Below are positions 36,490 to 45,598 of a stretch of DNA of 64,000 nt, piece by piece. Origin of the DNA: Pseudomonadota bacterium (GTDB taxonomy: Bacteria > Campylobacterota > Campylobacteria > Campylobacterales > Sulfurospirillaceae); the NCBI GenBank assembly GCA_017860615.1, contig JAGDMU010000002.1, forward strand, positions 1 through 64,000, written 5' to 3'. Position numbers and translations under genes: made by a program. The notes beneath the pieces were generated by a model. The model did no database searches and was not told where the DNA came from. It saw only the letters and a program-made list of their open reading frames with translations. Each line of letters starts with the position of its first letter. Positions within the stretch are counted from its first letter, which is position 1.

Positions 36490-37181
36490 GGGAAAGCAAA
36501 ATTCTCCTTTTTGGCTTTAGCCGATCTGCTATTGAAATTGGAGCGAGATTGCAAGCACAAGGGTTAGCATTTACCTGCATCGATAGTGATGCAAGCTTAC
36601 TGCCTAAAGCAAAGAAACTGGGATTTGAACTGCTCATTACAGACTACAGTGATGACGATACCCTTTTGAGTCTGGGTATTGGAGAAGATGTCAGATTTGT
36701 CTTTACCCTCTTTGATGAAGATGTCCAGAATGTCTTTTTAACACTCTCCATCAGAGCTCTGGATTCAAAAGTACAAATTGTCTCTACCACGCACACCAAA
36801 GATGCCATTCATAAGCTTGAAATTGCAGGCGCGAGCACCATTTTAGACCCATATCAGATTTGTGGAAAACGCATTTACAAACTCATCACACAGCCTGAGA
36901 TTATGCAGGTGATTGATGCGACTATTTTTGGTGAAGAAGATATTAATATGGAGCAAATCACGATTACAGCGCACTCTGCGTTAAATGGCTTGCTACTCAA
37001 TGAATGCTATCCGACAGAGAAGTACAATATGCTCTTAATTGGCCTACACGATAAAGAACTTAAAAAAGAGTTTATCTTTATCACAGAAGGGCACAACCAT
37101 AAATTAGATCATGGCGATATTTTGGTTGTTATTGGCAAAAGCGCTGAAATTGAGCGCTTTAAAATGGATTTTAGTCTATAA
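36486..37181 (+). CDS. Stand-alone TrkA-N/TrkA-C (RCK) regulatory protein
   Basis: A 231-residue cytoplasmic protein with an N-terminal Rossmann fold starting ILLFGFSRSAIEIGARL (the glycine motif is partly replaced by Ser) and a C-terminal TrkA-C domain (~150-228). It is coupled by 4 bp to the channel gene. RCK proteins gate K+ channels in response to nucleotides, so it may form mixed gating rings with the channel. Its TAA stop is formed by the end of the inverted-repeat element at 37179-37451, so the C terminus may be shorter than ancestral. Confidence 0.82.
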   Translation: MRESKILLFGFSRSAIEIGARLQAQGLAFTCIDSDASLLPKAKKLGFELLITDYSDDDTLLSLGIGEDVRFVFTLFDEDVQNVFLTLSIRALDSKVQIVSTTHTKDAIHKLEIAGASTILDPYQICGKRIYKLITQPEIMQVIDATIFGEEDINMEQITITAHSALNGLLLNECYPTEKYNMLLIGLHDKELKKEFIFITEGHNHKLDHGDILVVIGKSAEIERFKMDFSL

Positions 37182-37451
37182 CTGACCTTACGCACTATTT
37201 ACAACTTTGCACAAAATAAAAAAGTATTAGATGCTAGGCAGATTTTTGAGTCATAGCTAAAGCTATGGCGATTAAATCTAACGACGCAGATGATATTTTT
37301 TTATTTTGCCCTTACGGGGTGAGTTTTCATCAATGCATAGGCGTTGTTAAAATGACTTTGATTTGGCTTTAGCCAAACCTTTGTCACTTTGCCTAGCCTC
37401 TACATTAATAAAAACTCATGCAAAATTGTAAATAGTGCGTAAGGTCAGTTA
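37179..37451. mobile_element. MITE-like inverted-repeat element, copy 1 (273 bp)
   Basis: The ends form a 33-bp terminal inverted repeat with one mismatch, starting TAACTGACCTTACGCACTAT on both strands; homology between the ends continues loosely to about 62 bp (TAGATGCTAGGCA versus TAGAGGCTAGGCA). The outermost TA on each side could be a TA target duplication as made by Tc1/mariner/IS630-type transposases. There is no coding capacity. Inside are CATAGCT-AA-AGCTATG and TTTGGCT-TT-AGCCAAA hairpins. It lies between convergent genes and supplies both stop codons. A shorter, related copy lies at 55329-55509. It fills the only gene-free stretch here. Confidence 0.75.
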
Positions 37452-38360
37452 CAAAAGCGGAACGATTAAAAAGAGTGTGCCCACACACGCCAATGTTTCC
37501 AGTGTTGTGATCGATGCCATTAAAGAGACATCGCCTCCAAGCTCACGTGCCAATATATGGGAAGACGTCGCTGTTGGCATGGATGCAAAAATAATCGCAA
37601 TACTTAAACTCATACCTACAAGTCCAAACAGATGCGATAAGCCATAAGCAACCATAGGAAATATAACCAATTTCGCAACCGTTGAAACCACCAACTCTTT
37701 TTTAGCATCTTTGAGATACTTAAGCTCCAGCCCCACACCGACCGATAACAATCCCATAGGAAGTGCCGCATGACTGACAATAGAAATGCTTTTTAAGATA
37801 AATATCGGCATCTCGATGCCACTGGCATTGATAAGTCCCCCAATAGCACAGGCGCCAATTAAAGGGTTTTTAATAATGGTTTTAAAAAAAGAGATAAGTG
37901 AAAACTTTCCATCACGCAGATAAATAGCAAAAACGGAGATACAGAGGATGTTGATGAATGGAATAGCAAATGCCATGACAATAGCCGCTAAAACTAAGCC
38001 TTTATCACCATAGACTGCATTGACGAGCGCTAAGAGAACATAGGTATTAAAACGAATCCCGCCTTGAACGATAGACGTAAACGCTCTATTGTCAAAATGA
38101 AGAATGAGATTGAGTAAAATGAGGATGACGAGAATGATAAAAATACCGCTGAGCGATGTGAAAACAAGGTTAACCGTATGGGTCAGATCGATTTTAGCAA
38201 CCGCTAACTCATACACTAAAAGACAAGGCATTAAGACATAGTAGGTAAACTTATCCATCTTTGGCCAAAAGTCAGTCGAAGGAAATTTTGCATGTTTAAA
38301 CGCATAACCTGCAAAAATAATCAAACAAATTGGTAAAAGCGCATTCAGTACATAGCTCAT
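37449..38360 (-). CDS. AEC-family (auxin efflux carrier-like) transporter
   Basis: A 303-residue protein with ten membrane segments in two five-helix halves. The AEC family exports or imports organic anions such as malate or malonate; the substrate here is unknown. The TAA stop (37449-37451) is created by the end of the inverted-repeat element. It starts 2 bp after the SUI1-like gene and so belongs to the ABC-F operon on the minus strand. Confidence 0.82.
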   Translation of the reverse strand: MSYVLNALLPICLIIFAGYAFKHAKFPSTDFWPKMDKFTYYVLMPCLLVYELAVAKIDLTHTVNLVFTSLSGIFIILVILILLNLILHFDNRAFTSIVQGGIRFNTYVLLALVNAVYGDKGLVLAAIVMAFAIPFINILCISVFAIYLRDGKFSLISFFKTIIKNPLIGACAIGGLINASGIEMPIFILKSISIVSHAALPMGLLSVGVGLELKYLKDAKKELVVSTVAKLVIFPMVAYGLSHLFGLVGMSLSIAIIFASMPTATSSHILARELGGDVSLMASITTLETLACVGTLFLIVPLL

Positions 38361-38362
38361 GC

Positions 38363-38701
38363 TTATCCCTTAAATCGAAATGCCTCGGCCACTAAAATAC
38401 TTTTGAGTTTTTCGCGACACTCCCCTTGAAACTCCATCCACTCTTCTTTACATGTACCGCCACTACCCAGTTTCTTTTTGACCACAGAGCAGAGTTTTGT
38501 AAGTGCCTCTTTTTCAAGAAAAAAAGGGCCTACGATAGAGACAGGTTTTCCTTGGCGCTTTTCCATCTTGAGAACTAAAAAGTGCTTTGCAGGAAGTTTG
38601 ATCTCGACTGTTTTAGAGGAAGGTTTATCTTCCTCTAACTGCCATCCACTACTGCTATCGAGTGCAGACCCTAGTGCAAATGGGGCTTTTTTATCTGCCA
38701 T
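38363..38701 (-). CDS. SUI1/eIF1-like translation factor (YciH family)
   Basis: A 112-residue protein starting MADKKAPFALGS at 38701. The second half carries the SUI1 pattern: KKKLGSGGTCKEEWMEFQGECREKL matches the KLGSGGT...EFQGDHREK core in order and spacing. Bacterial YciH resembles eIF1 and affects start-site selection, though its cellular role is uncertain. The start overlaps the 3' end of the ABC-F gene by 11 bp, and an upstream in-frame start inside that gene is rejected for lack of a better ribosome site. Confidence 0.85.
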   Translation of the reverse strand: MADKKAPFALGSALDSSSGWQLEEDKPSSKTVEIKLPAKHFLVLKMEKRQGKPVSIVGPFFLEKEALTKLCSVVKKKLGSGGTCKEEWMEFQGECREKLKSILVAEAFRFKG

Positions 38702-40286
38702 ACGTCTCTCTAAAGGCTTCATAATCACCTTTAAAATCAATCACAGTGCCATCAGGATGTAGCTCAATAATACGGTTTGCAAACGCATCGATAAGCTCTC
38801 TATCGTGAGTCACACAGATAACATTACCAGGGAATTTAAACAGCCCCTCACCAAGAGCGATAATTGCTTCAAGATCAAGGTGATTGTCTGGCTCATCCAG
38901 TACTAAGAAGTTACCTTTTTGAAGCATCATCTTAGAGAGCATCATACGGTGTTTTTCACCACCGCTGAGCTGGCTAACACTTTTCTTTTGCTCTTCACCT
39001 GAGAAAAGCATACGACCTAAACACTTTCTGATTTCATCCAAGTCTTTTTTCTCATCGTACTGTTGTAACCACTCAAAGAGTTGAAAATCGCCTGTGATCA
39101 TATCGGTTGTGTTTTGAGGGAAATAGCTCGACGTGATTGTAGCACCCCATTTAACACTTCCCGTATCCGCATCCAGTTGTTCCATAAGAATGTTACACAG
39201 AGTCGTTTTACCGACACCATTGTGTCCAATGAGTGCGATTTTTTCACCTTTTTCAACTTTAAAGCTGATGTTATGAAGTACTTTTTGATCCCCATAACTT
39301 TTTTCAATACCTTCAACTTCCAACACTTCGTTACCAATGTCACGTCCCATTCGAAAAACGATGCTTGGATCACGGCGTGAAGAGGTTTGAATGTCTGCGA
39401 TGTCTAGTTTCTCAAGTCTTTTTTGACGAGAAGTTGCTTGTTTCGCTTTAGAAGCATTGGCAGAGAAGCGTCTTACAAAGGCTTCGAGTTCATCTTTCTC
39501 TTTAAGTTTCTTATCTCTGTCCATCTCTTGTTGTTTTGCGATTAGATTTGCAGCCATGTACCATTCATCATAGTTACCCGTAAACTCACGAATTTTCTTA
39601 AAATCAACATCAAGAATGTTCGTAACAACCGAGTTAAGGAAGTGTCTATCATGCGAGATAACAACCATGGTGCCTTCATGGCGAATGAGTTGCTCTTCTA
39701 ACCAAGAGATTGCTTCAAGGTCTAGGTTGTTGGTAGGCTCATCGAGGAAGAGAACGTCTGGTTTTGGGTAAAGCACTTGTGCAAGCAAAATTTTAAACTT
39801 ATCGCCACCCGTTAGTTCGCTCATCAAGCTATCTTGTTCAGAAACCGCAAAACCTAAAGAAGCCAAAATTTTCTCAATATTTACTTCTACTTCATAGGTT
39901 GGATCTTCTTCGGCACAGATGATTTCAAGCTCCGCTAAACGATCATTGACTTTTTCGTCCGAAAAGTCACCCGTAACATACAACTCTTCTTTCTCTTTGA
40001 TAGCATCAAAAAGTCTTTTATTGCCGTACATTACGGCATCTTTGAGTGTAAAATCTTCAAAAGCGTATTGATTTTGATTTAACACGCCAACACGTAAACC
40101 ATTTTCAATCGAAATGTTTCCACTGGTTGGCTCAATTTGTCTTGATAAAATTTTCAAAAAGGTTGTCTTACCTGCGCCATTGGCACCAATAAGTCCGTAA
40201 CGTTTACCTTTATCCAGTTTAAGGTTGATATTTTCAAATAAAAGCTGATGCGAAAAACGCATTGTTAGGTTGTTAACTTCGACCAT
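38691..40286 (-). CDS. ABC-F ATPase, YbiT type (ribosome-associated)
   Basis: A 531-residue soluble protein with two ABC domains and no membrane segments. Domain 1: GANGAGKTT, LTGGDKFK and LFLDEPTNNLD. Domain 2: GHNGVGKTT, LSGGEKHRMML and LVLDEPDNHLD. A charged linker (~240-300) joins them, as in ABC-F factors that bind the ribosomal E site. Length and motif variants fit YbiT more than EttA or Uup. It heads an operon with the SUI1-like factor, joining two translation-related genes. Confidence 0.88.
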   Translation of the reverse strand: MVEVNNLTMRFSHQLLFENINLKLDKGKRYGLIGANGAGKTTFLKILSRQIEPTSGNISIENGLRVGVLNQNQYAFEDFTLKDAVMYGNKRLFDAIKEKEELYVTGDFSDEKVNDRLAELEIICAEEDPTYEVEVNIEKILASLGFAVSEQDSLMSELTGGDKFKILLAQVLYPKPDVLFLDEPTNNLDLEAISWLEEQLIRHEGTMVVISHDRHFLNSVVTNILDVDFKKIREFTGNYDEWYMAANLIAKQQEMDRDKKLKEKDELEAFVRRFSANASKAKQATSRQKRLEKLDIADIQTSSRRDPSIVFRMGRDIGNEVLEVEGIEKSYGDQKVLHNISFKVEKGEKIALIGHNGVGKTTLCNILMEQLDADTGSVKWGATITSSYFPQNTTDMITGDFQLFEWLQQYDEKKDLDEIRKCLGRMLFSGEEQKKSVSQLSGGEKHRMMLSKMMLQKGNFLVLDEPDNHLDLEAIIALGEGLFKFPGNVICVTHDRELIDAFANRIIELHPDGTVIDFKGDYEAFRETYGR

Positions 40287-40407
40287 AATATAGATTCTCT
40301 CTTTGTTTTTCGCGGATTATACCATTATGTATCTTGTTTCAAAATTTACCTTTACCTCTAGGTCCCCCAATGGTGTAAAAAAATCTTGCTATTTTTAGTT
40401 TAAAAAA

Positions 40408-40416
40408 TGTTACAAT
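40408..40416 (+). promoter_or_regulatory. Probable extended -10 for the GGDEF-EAL gene
   Basis: TG-T-TACAAT at 40408-40416, in an AT-rich context and 33 bp before the GTG start, which has AAAGGA upstream. Same TGNTACAAT form as at 60030-60038. Confidence 0.45.
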
Positions 40417-40449
40417 TAAAATGTACGACCCTTTTTAAAGGATATTTTC

Positions 40450-42741
40450 GTGGCAATTTTAAAGAAAAACATTTGGCTTATTTTTTATGTTTTAACACTT
40501 ACTGCTACGATTTTATTTCTGAGTGCTTCTTACCTTAAATGGGAAAGCACCTACCTCAAATATCAAACATCCCAAGAAAACATTGTCGAACTCATGGCAA
40601 ATGCCACACACTCCTTGTTTGATACCCAAGAGCGGTTAATGGACATTTTGGGTGTTACCATTCTTGAAGATCGTCACCATCAATACGACACTCAAAGTAT
40701 TGAAAAACACTCAAACTCTTTACTCCAAAACCCTGATGTTATCGCATTTGGAGTAACAACACCTGAGGGAGAGTTTATCTTTGCAAGTTCACACAAAGAC
40801 CCTAAACAAATTACCAGTCTACTGAAACAACCAGAGAGTCGCGAATCTTTTATGGAAGCTCTCTCCACACATGGAATGGTTTTTGGTCGTACCTATTTTT
40901 CACAACCTTTGCAAAAATGGGGAATGCCTATTCGTAAGACGGTTCGTGATGAAGAAGGAAAGCCACTTTTTGTAATGACCACACTTCTGCGTCTTACCAG
41001 CACATTTGATACCCTTATGAATACCATTCACCACCGTCAAAACCTTGTGGTCTCTGTCATTCGCGATACGGATTTATACCAGCAATACAACTCGGAAGGA
41101 AAACATGACTATGCCAAAACGTACCAAAGCCCCTTTCCCAAGAAGGTAATGGATCGAGTCTATACCATCATTTTTGACACCTATGGACTCACACCCCAAG
41201 AACTCAAACGCGATGAACCACTCGTCTCTTTTGGTTACACGCATGAGGATGGTGTCCGCTATCTCGCGTCTCTTAAATACAATAAAACCTATAAACTCTG
41301 GATCATTGTTCATACTTACCTTGATACCATCATCAAAGATTTTCTCCAAAGCCTTGCGCTTTACGTTACAGCCTTTATTGTTTCTGGAGCCATTTTTTTC
41401 TTTCTTTTTCGCCTCATTGCAAATGCTGAAGACAAACGCAGAAGTGATTTAATTCAACAAGCAACGCATGACCAACTTACAACACTTCCAAATCGTAGTT
41501 ATCTGCATCAAAACATTTTTCATTGGGCATACAAAAATGCGCCTCCTTTTAGCCTTTTTTATGTCGATATGGATCATTTTAAAAATATCAATGATAGCTT
41601 TGGTCATCAATTTGGCGACTACGTCTTAGTGGAAATCACGAAAAGACTGCGTGCCTTAACGCCGCCTCATTCATTGATTATCCGCTATGGGGGAGATGAA
41701 TTTGTCCTTGTGACACGTTTACATGAGCATAAAGAGCTTCTGAATTTTGCCTCACGCCTTATTGATGCCCTTTCGCGCCCCTACAATGTCAATGAGCTTC
41801 ACTTCAATATTGGAGCAAGTGTTGGGATTGCCATCTACCCTGAACACGGAGAAAACTTTGACATGCTGCTTCGTGCTTCAGATATTGCACTTTATGAATC
41901 TAAAAAAGTGAAAAATAGTGCCCATATTTTTGCCAGCGAGATGCAAGAAGGGTTTTTAAAGAATGTTAAAATAGAACAAGCCCTTCGCAAAGCGATCAAT
42001 CAGCATGAACTCTTTATGGTGTATCAACCCCAAATCGACACTCAAGGCTGTGTGTACGGTGTTGAAGCACTTTTGAGATGGAACAGCCCTACTTTAGGCA
42101 ATGTTGCACCTAACCATTTTATTCCTTTAGCAGAGGCTTCAGGTCTTATGCCAAAAATAGGACGTTTTATCATTGAAACAGCGTGCCGTGAGATTAAAGA
42201 ACTTCACCTCAACCTAGAATATGCTTTTCAAATCTCTATCAACATCTCCGTACGCCAGTTTATGGATCCTGGTTTTTTAGAGCACTTACTTGAAACCGTA
42301 GATAAAACACAGATGCATCGCCTTGCGATTACACTGGAGGTGACTGAAAACCTTTTCATTGAAGACATGCACTATATTTTGCCACTGTTACACCAAATTA
42401 GAGAACTAGGTATCCAAATTTCAATGGATGACTTTGGGACAGGATATTCCTCTTTGAGTATGTTGCGAAAACTTCCTATTGATGAGCTAAAAATCGATAA
42501 AAGCTTCGTGGATGAAATTTTTAGCGATGAAGCTTCTGCTAAAATGGTTCAAAATATCATTGCTATTGGTAAAAATTTTGGAATGCATATTCTGGCAGAA
42601 GGCGTCGAAACCAAAGAGCAAAAAGAGATTCTAACCACCTTTGGATGCGATCGTTTCCAAGGCTATTACTTCGCAAAACCTCTTCCCAAAGAAGAACTTT
42701 TGAGCTTTTTAAAAAAACAAACATTTACAGATAAATCTTAA
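40450..42741 (+). CDS. Membrane GGDEF-EAL protein, c-di-GMP phosphodiesterase/cyclase
   Basis: A 763-residue protein: membrane helix at ~8-26, periplasmic Cache-like sensor to ~295, second helix at ~297-318, GGDEF domain (~335-490) with intact YGGDEF, and EAL domain (~505-755) with VEALLRW, DDFGTGYSSL and the late EGVETKEQ. Both catalytic motifs are complete, so either activity is possible. The start is GTG. A strong hairpin terminator follows at 42789-42812. Confidence 0.9.
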   Translation: MAILKKNIWLIFYVLTLTATILFLSASYLKWESTYLKYQTSQENIVELMANATHSLFDTQERLMDILGVTILEDRHHQYDTQSIEKHSNSLLQNPDVIAFGVTTPEGEFIFASSHKDPKQITSLLKQPESRESFMEALSTHGMVFGRTYFSQPLQKWGMPIRKTVRDEEGKPLFVMTTLLRLTSTFDTLMNTIHHRQNLVVSVIRDTDLYQQYNSEGKHDYAKTYQSPFPKKVMDRVYTIIFDTYGLTPQELKRDEPLVSFGYTHEDGVRYLASLKYNKTYKLWIIVHTYLDTIIKDFLQSLALYVTAFIVSGAIFFFLFRLIANAEDKRRSDLIQQATHDQLTTLPNRSYLHQNIFHWAYKNAPPFSLFYVDMDHFKNINDSFGHQFGDYVLVEITKRLRALTPPHSLIIRYGGDEFVLVTRLHEHKELLNFASRLIDALSRPYNVNELHFNIGASVGIAIYPEHGENFDMLLRASDIALYESKKVKNSAHIFASEMQEGFLKNVKIEQALRKAINQHELFMVYQPQIDTQGCVYGVEALLRWNSPTLGNVAPNHFIPLAEASGLMPKIGRFIIETACREIKELHLNLEYAFQISINISVRQFMDPGFLEHLLETVDKTQMHRLAITLEVTENLFIEDMHYILPLLHQIRELGIQISMDDFGTGYSSLSMLRKLPIDELKIDKSFVDEIFSDEASAKMVQNIIAIGKNFGMHILAEGVETKEQKEILTTFGCDRFQGYYFAKPLPKEELLSFLKKQTFTDKS

Positions 42742-42788
42742 TTCTCCCATCGCTTCAAATAAAAAAGAAAACTTTTAGAAAAACAAGC

Positions 42789-42812
42789 GCATCATTATTG
42801 GAATGATGATGC
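42789..42812 (+). terminator. Terminator after the GGDEF-EAL gene
   Basis: GCATCATTATT and AATGATGATGC pair along the stem with one wobble, leaving a very small loop, and CTAAATTTTTAAA follows. It separates the GGDEF-EAL gene from the hydrogenase promoter. Confidence 0.7.
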
Positions 42813-42840
42813 CTAAATTTTTAAATAAACTATAAATTTT

Positions 42841-42880
42841 TAGACTAAGCTATTTTCATGCTATACAGTTAATATATAAT
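42841..42880 (+). promoter_or_regulatory. hyf operon promoter with shared Hyf/AOR motif
   Basis: TAGACT at 42841-42846, the 17-bp word GCTATTTTCATGCTATA at 42849-42865, then a 9-bp gap and a perfect -10 TATAAT at 42875-42880. The word contains two GCTA repeats 11 bp apart, one helical turn. The same arrangement occurs before the aldehyde oxidoreductase gene. There is no normal -35 at 17 bp from the -10, so an activator bound to the motif is likely. The leader to hyfA is ~110 nt. Confidence 0.7.
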
Positions 42881-42992
42881 TTCTTGTACCAAAGGGCTGA
42901 ATATCATGGTTAAGTCATTTAGCAATGATATAATTTTTAAATTATTGTACTAGATTTATTAATTAAGCAAAACAAATCATAGAGGATAGTCT

Positions 42993-43646
42993 ATGTCTAA
43001 AGTTCATAAATTCGTTATTACGAATCCAGACCTCTGCATTGCATGTAACGCCTGTGTCAAAACATGCGTTAAACATGCCTACATACGGGGAAAACTCTCC
43101 AAAAAAAGACTTGATGTGCTCTCTTTAGAGAGTGGGAAAATGCCTAACCAATGCCGTCAATGCGATGATGCACCGTGTGCTAATGTGTGCCCAACGGGTG
43201 CCCTTCGTATTGCGAATTCTTGTGTTGAGCTGTGTGAAGAGATTTGTATCGGTTGTAAACTCTGCACCATTGCCTGTCCTTATGGGGCGATTAACATCGA
43301 TGCGGAATTTCCTCCTTCTATTATAGATGAAGTGGAGCGGCACTTAGAAGCGGGTTGCATCAGCGGGCTCAAAAGTATTGCCATCAAATGTGATATGTGT
43401 GTTGGCATCGAAAGTGGACCTGCGTGTGTGAGCGTTTGCCCAACAGGAGCATTGGTCATGATTGACCCAGTTCTAGGCGAATGCAAATTCGGTAAAAAAA
43501 TCAAAGGCGATATGGCACCTTTTTTAAAATCGGTTGTGCCTCATATTACCATTGAAAATATTCCTGCACCTGAGGTTAAAAAACCAAAAGAGCCTAAACC
43601 TGCTCCAACGGCTGAAACACCAGAAACCAACAAAGAGGAAGCATAA
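42993..43646 (+). CDS. hyfA: Hydrogenase ferredoxin-like subunit (HyfA/HycB type)
   Basis: A 217-residue electron-transfer protein with four 4Fe-4S motifs: CIACNACVKTC, CRQCDDAPCANVC, CIGCKLCTIAC and CDMCVG-x7-CVSVC. The last ~35 residues are Pro/Lys/Glu-rich. In formate hydrogenlyases this subunit takes electrons from formate dehydrogenase. No formate dehydrogenase gene lies in or beside the operon, so another donor such as ferredoxin may dock here. The start ATG has AGAGGA upstream; the stop overlaps hyfB by 1 bp. Confidence 0.88.
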   Translation: MSKVHKFVITNPDLCIACNACVKTCVKHAYIRGKLSKKRLDVLSLESGKMPNQCRQCDDAPCANVCPTGALRIANSCVELCEEICIGCKLCTIACPYGAINIDAEFPPSIIDEVERHLEAGCISGLKSIAIKCDMCVGIESGPACVSVCPTGALVMIDPVLGECKFGKKIKGDMAPFLKSVVPHITIENIPAPEVKKPKEPKPAPTAETPETNKEEA

Positions 43647-45586
43647 TGCAAACCATATATACTCTATTTTTGTTAACCTCACTTCTTTCACTTGCACTCT
43701 ATAAAAAACCGCTTCTTGCCCAAAGAATAGGATTTGGTTTAGCAAGTCTCATCTCGCTTTATGCGGCAGTTTTTTTCTTCTCTAGCCTTGATGAGATACT
43801 GATTTGGAAATTACCTGGTAATTTTATCAGTTTGCCTCTCTTTAGGCTTGATGCTATTGGAATGTTCTTTAGCTTTTTGGTGAGTTTAATTGCTTTTGCG
43901 GTTTCACTTTTTAGCTTTGATTATGCAAAATTCTATGAGAAAAAAGCCAATTTAGCAGTTTTTGCTTCACTCTTTAACGCTTTTATTCTCTCCATGCTCT
44001 TAGTCATTGCAAGCGATAATGTCTTCTCTTTTATGCTCTTATGGGAAGTGATGACACTTATTTCTGCACTTCTGATTTTAATCAATGATGGAGAAGGCGC
44101 TTCCAAAAATGTGATGATTTATCTAGGCGTTGCCCAAATTGGAGCATTTTGTTTGATGGTTGCGTTGATTATTATGGCAAGTATTGCAGGTACTTTTGAG
44201 TTTAGCAAATTTGCAGATCTAAACATTGGTTTTGGTATGAGCATAACACTCTTCACCTTACTGCTTGTCGGTCTTGGCTCTAAAGCAGGTATGTTTCCAT
44301 TCCATGTTTGGTTGCCTATCGCGTATTGCCAATGCCCTTCAAACGCTTCAGCACTGATGAGTGGTGTTATGATTAAAGTAGCACTTTTTGCTTTTATCAA
44401 ATTTTCACTTCTTTTACCACAGTTTGCTTGGTTTGGATATATTTTACTCTTAGTAGGGGCACTTAGCTGTATTTTCGGCATTATTTATGCACTCGCTTCC
44501 AATGACTACAAAGCCTCTATCGCGTATAGTTCATGTGAAAACGTCGGTATCATCTTTTTAGGACTGGGTGGCGCTTTCTATGGGCTTGGCATTAATTCAC
44601 CTACCATTGCATTGTTAGGTTTTATCGCAGCCTTCTTTCATATTTTAAACCATGCGGTTTTTAAATCACTGCTGTTTATGTTAAGTGGAAATGTCTTTAC
44701 GGCTACAAACACTCGCGATATGGACGCTCTTGGTGGACTCCATAAAAAAATGCCTATCACCTCTATCATCTTTTTTGTTGCTGCCATTTCCATCTGTGCA
44801 TTGCCACCACTCAATGGATTTGCAAGTGAGTGGGTTATTTATAAAACAATGGTTATCGGTGGTATCGATGAGGGTGTTGCATCACGCTTTTTCTTTACCC
44901 TTGGCATTATTGCACTCTCCATCACTGGAGCGATGGCAATCATGGCATTTTCAAAAATGTACGGTTCAATCTTTTTAGGTATTGCTCGCGATACCAAATG
45001 TGTTGAAGAAGCCAAAGAGGTCTCTTTTAGCAGACTATTACCGCTTGGCTTACTCGCAAGTCTTTGTGTGGGCATAGGTGTCTTTATGAATGATGTTATA
45101 GGTGTGCTCTCCAAAGTCGTTCTTACGTTGATACCTCAAACAACGGCTAGTGCTTATGGATTAATCTCCATGCCACTCATTATTATAATCATGCTCTTGT
45201 GTGCGATCATTCCTTTTGTACTTCTTTATCTCTTTAAAGCAAACCATAAAGAGGTGCGCGTTACTGAGCCTTGGGCATGTGGTTTTCTTTACAACAAAAG
45301 TATGCAAATCGGCTCTAACTCTTTTACAGGGGACATCCGAAAAGCCCTTAGTTTCCTCTTGAAACATGAACAAGAGATTAAAATAGATGGATACTTTTCC
45401 AAAGCAGTCTATACGAAAAAAACACATGACCTCTTTTGGGAGAAGCTTTATGCGCCTGTGATTGATTTTGTTATGCTTGTTGCCGATAAGATAGGTATTT
45501 TCCAAAATGGTAGAACCAACCTTTATGCAGGTTATATCTTAATTTATCTTTGTTTGGTACTCATCTTTGGGTATTACTATCTATAA
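43646..45586 (+). CDS. hyfB: Hydrogenase membrane subunit HyfB (NuoL/HycC-like)
   Basis: A 646-residue antiporter-like subunit with about 16 membrane segments. It carries the conserved Glu in LLWEVMTL (about residue 134), Lys in GLGSKAGMFPFHVWLP (about 214) and KASIAYSSCENVG (about 290), which line the proton path in complex I relatives. It is likely a proton- or ion-translocating part of a group 4 hydrogenase. hyfC starts 12 bp later with AGGGAGAAG as ribosome site. Confidence 0.92.
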   Translation: MQTIYTLFLLTSLLSLALYKKPLLAQRIGFGLASLISLYAAVFFFSSLDEILIWKLPGNFISLPLFRLDAIGMFFSFLVSLIAFAVSLFSFDYAKFYEKKANLAVFASLFNAFILSMLLVIASDNVFSFMLLWEVMTLISALLILINDGEGASKNVMIYLGVAQIGAFCLMVALIIMASIAGTFEFSKFADLNIGFGMSITLFTLLLVGLGSKAGMFPFHVWLPIAYCQCPSNASALMSGVMIKVALFAFIKFSLLLPQFAWFGYILLLVGALSCIFGIIYALASNDYKASIAYSSCENVGIIFLGLGGAFYGLGINSPTIALLGFIAAFFHILNHAVFKSLLFMLSGNVFTATNTRDMDALGGLHKKMPITSIIFFVAAISICALPPLNGFASEWVIYKTMVIGGIDEGVASRFFFTLGIIALSITGAMAIMAFSKMYGSIFLGIARDTKCVEEAKEVSFSRLLPLGLLASLCVGIGVFMNDVIGVLSKVVLTLIPQTTASAYGLISMPLIIIIMLLCAIIPFVLLYLFKANHKEVRVTEPWACGFLYNKSMQIGSNSFTGDIRKALSFLLKHEQEIKIDGYFSKAVYTKKTHDLFWEKLYAPVIDFVMLVADKIGIFQNGRTNLYAGYILIYLCLVLIFGYYYL

Positions 45587-45598
45587 AAGGGAGAAGAA

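Noticed and set aside
37179-37451. CRISPR or tRNA-like interpretation of the structured intergenic DNA
   Set aside because: There are no regularly spaced direct repeats and no cloverleaf or CCA end; the inverted ends and related copy fit a MITE-like element better.
38702-38740. Longer start for the SUI1-like gene
   Set aside because: It lies inside the ABC-F coding sequence and the extra residues do not match the family; the ATG at 38701 gives the usual length.
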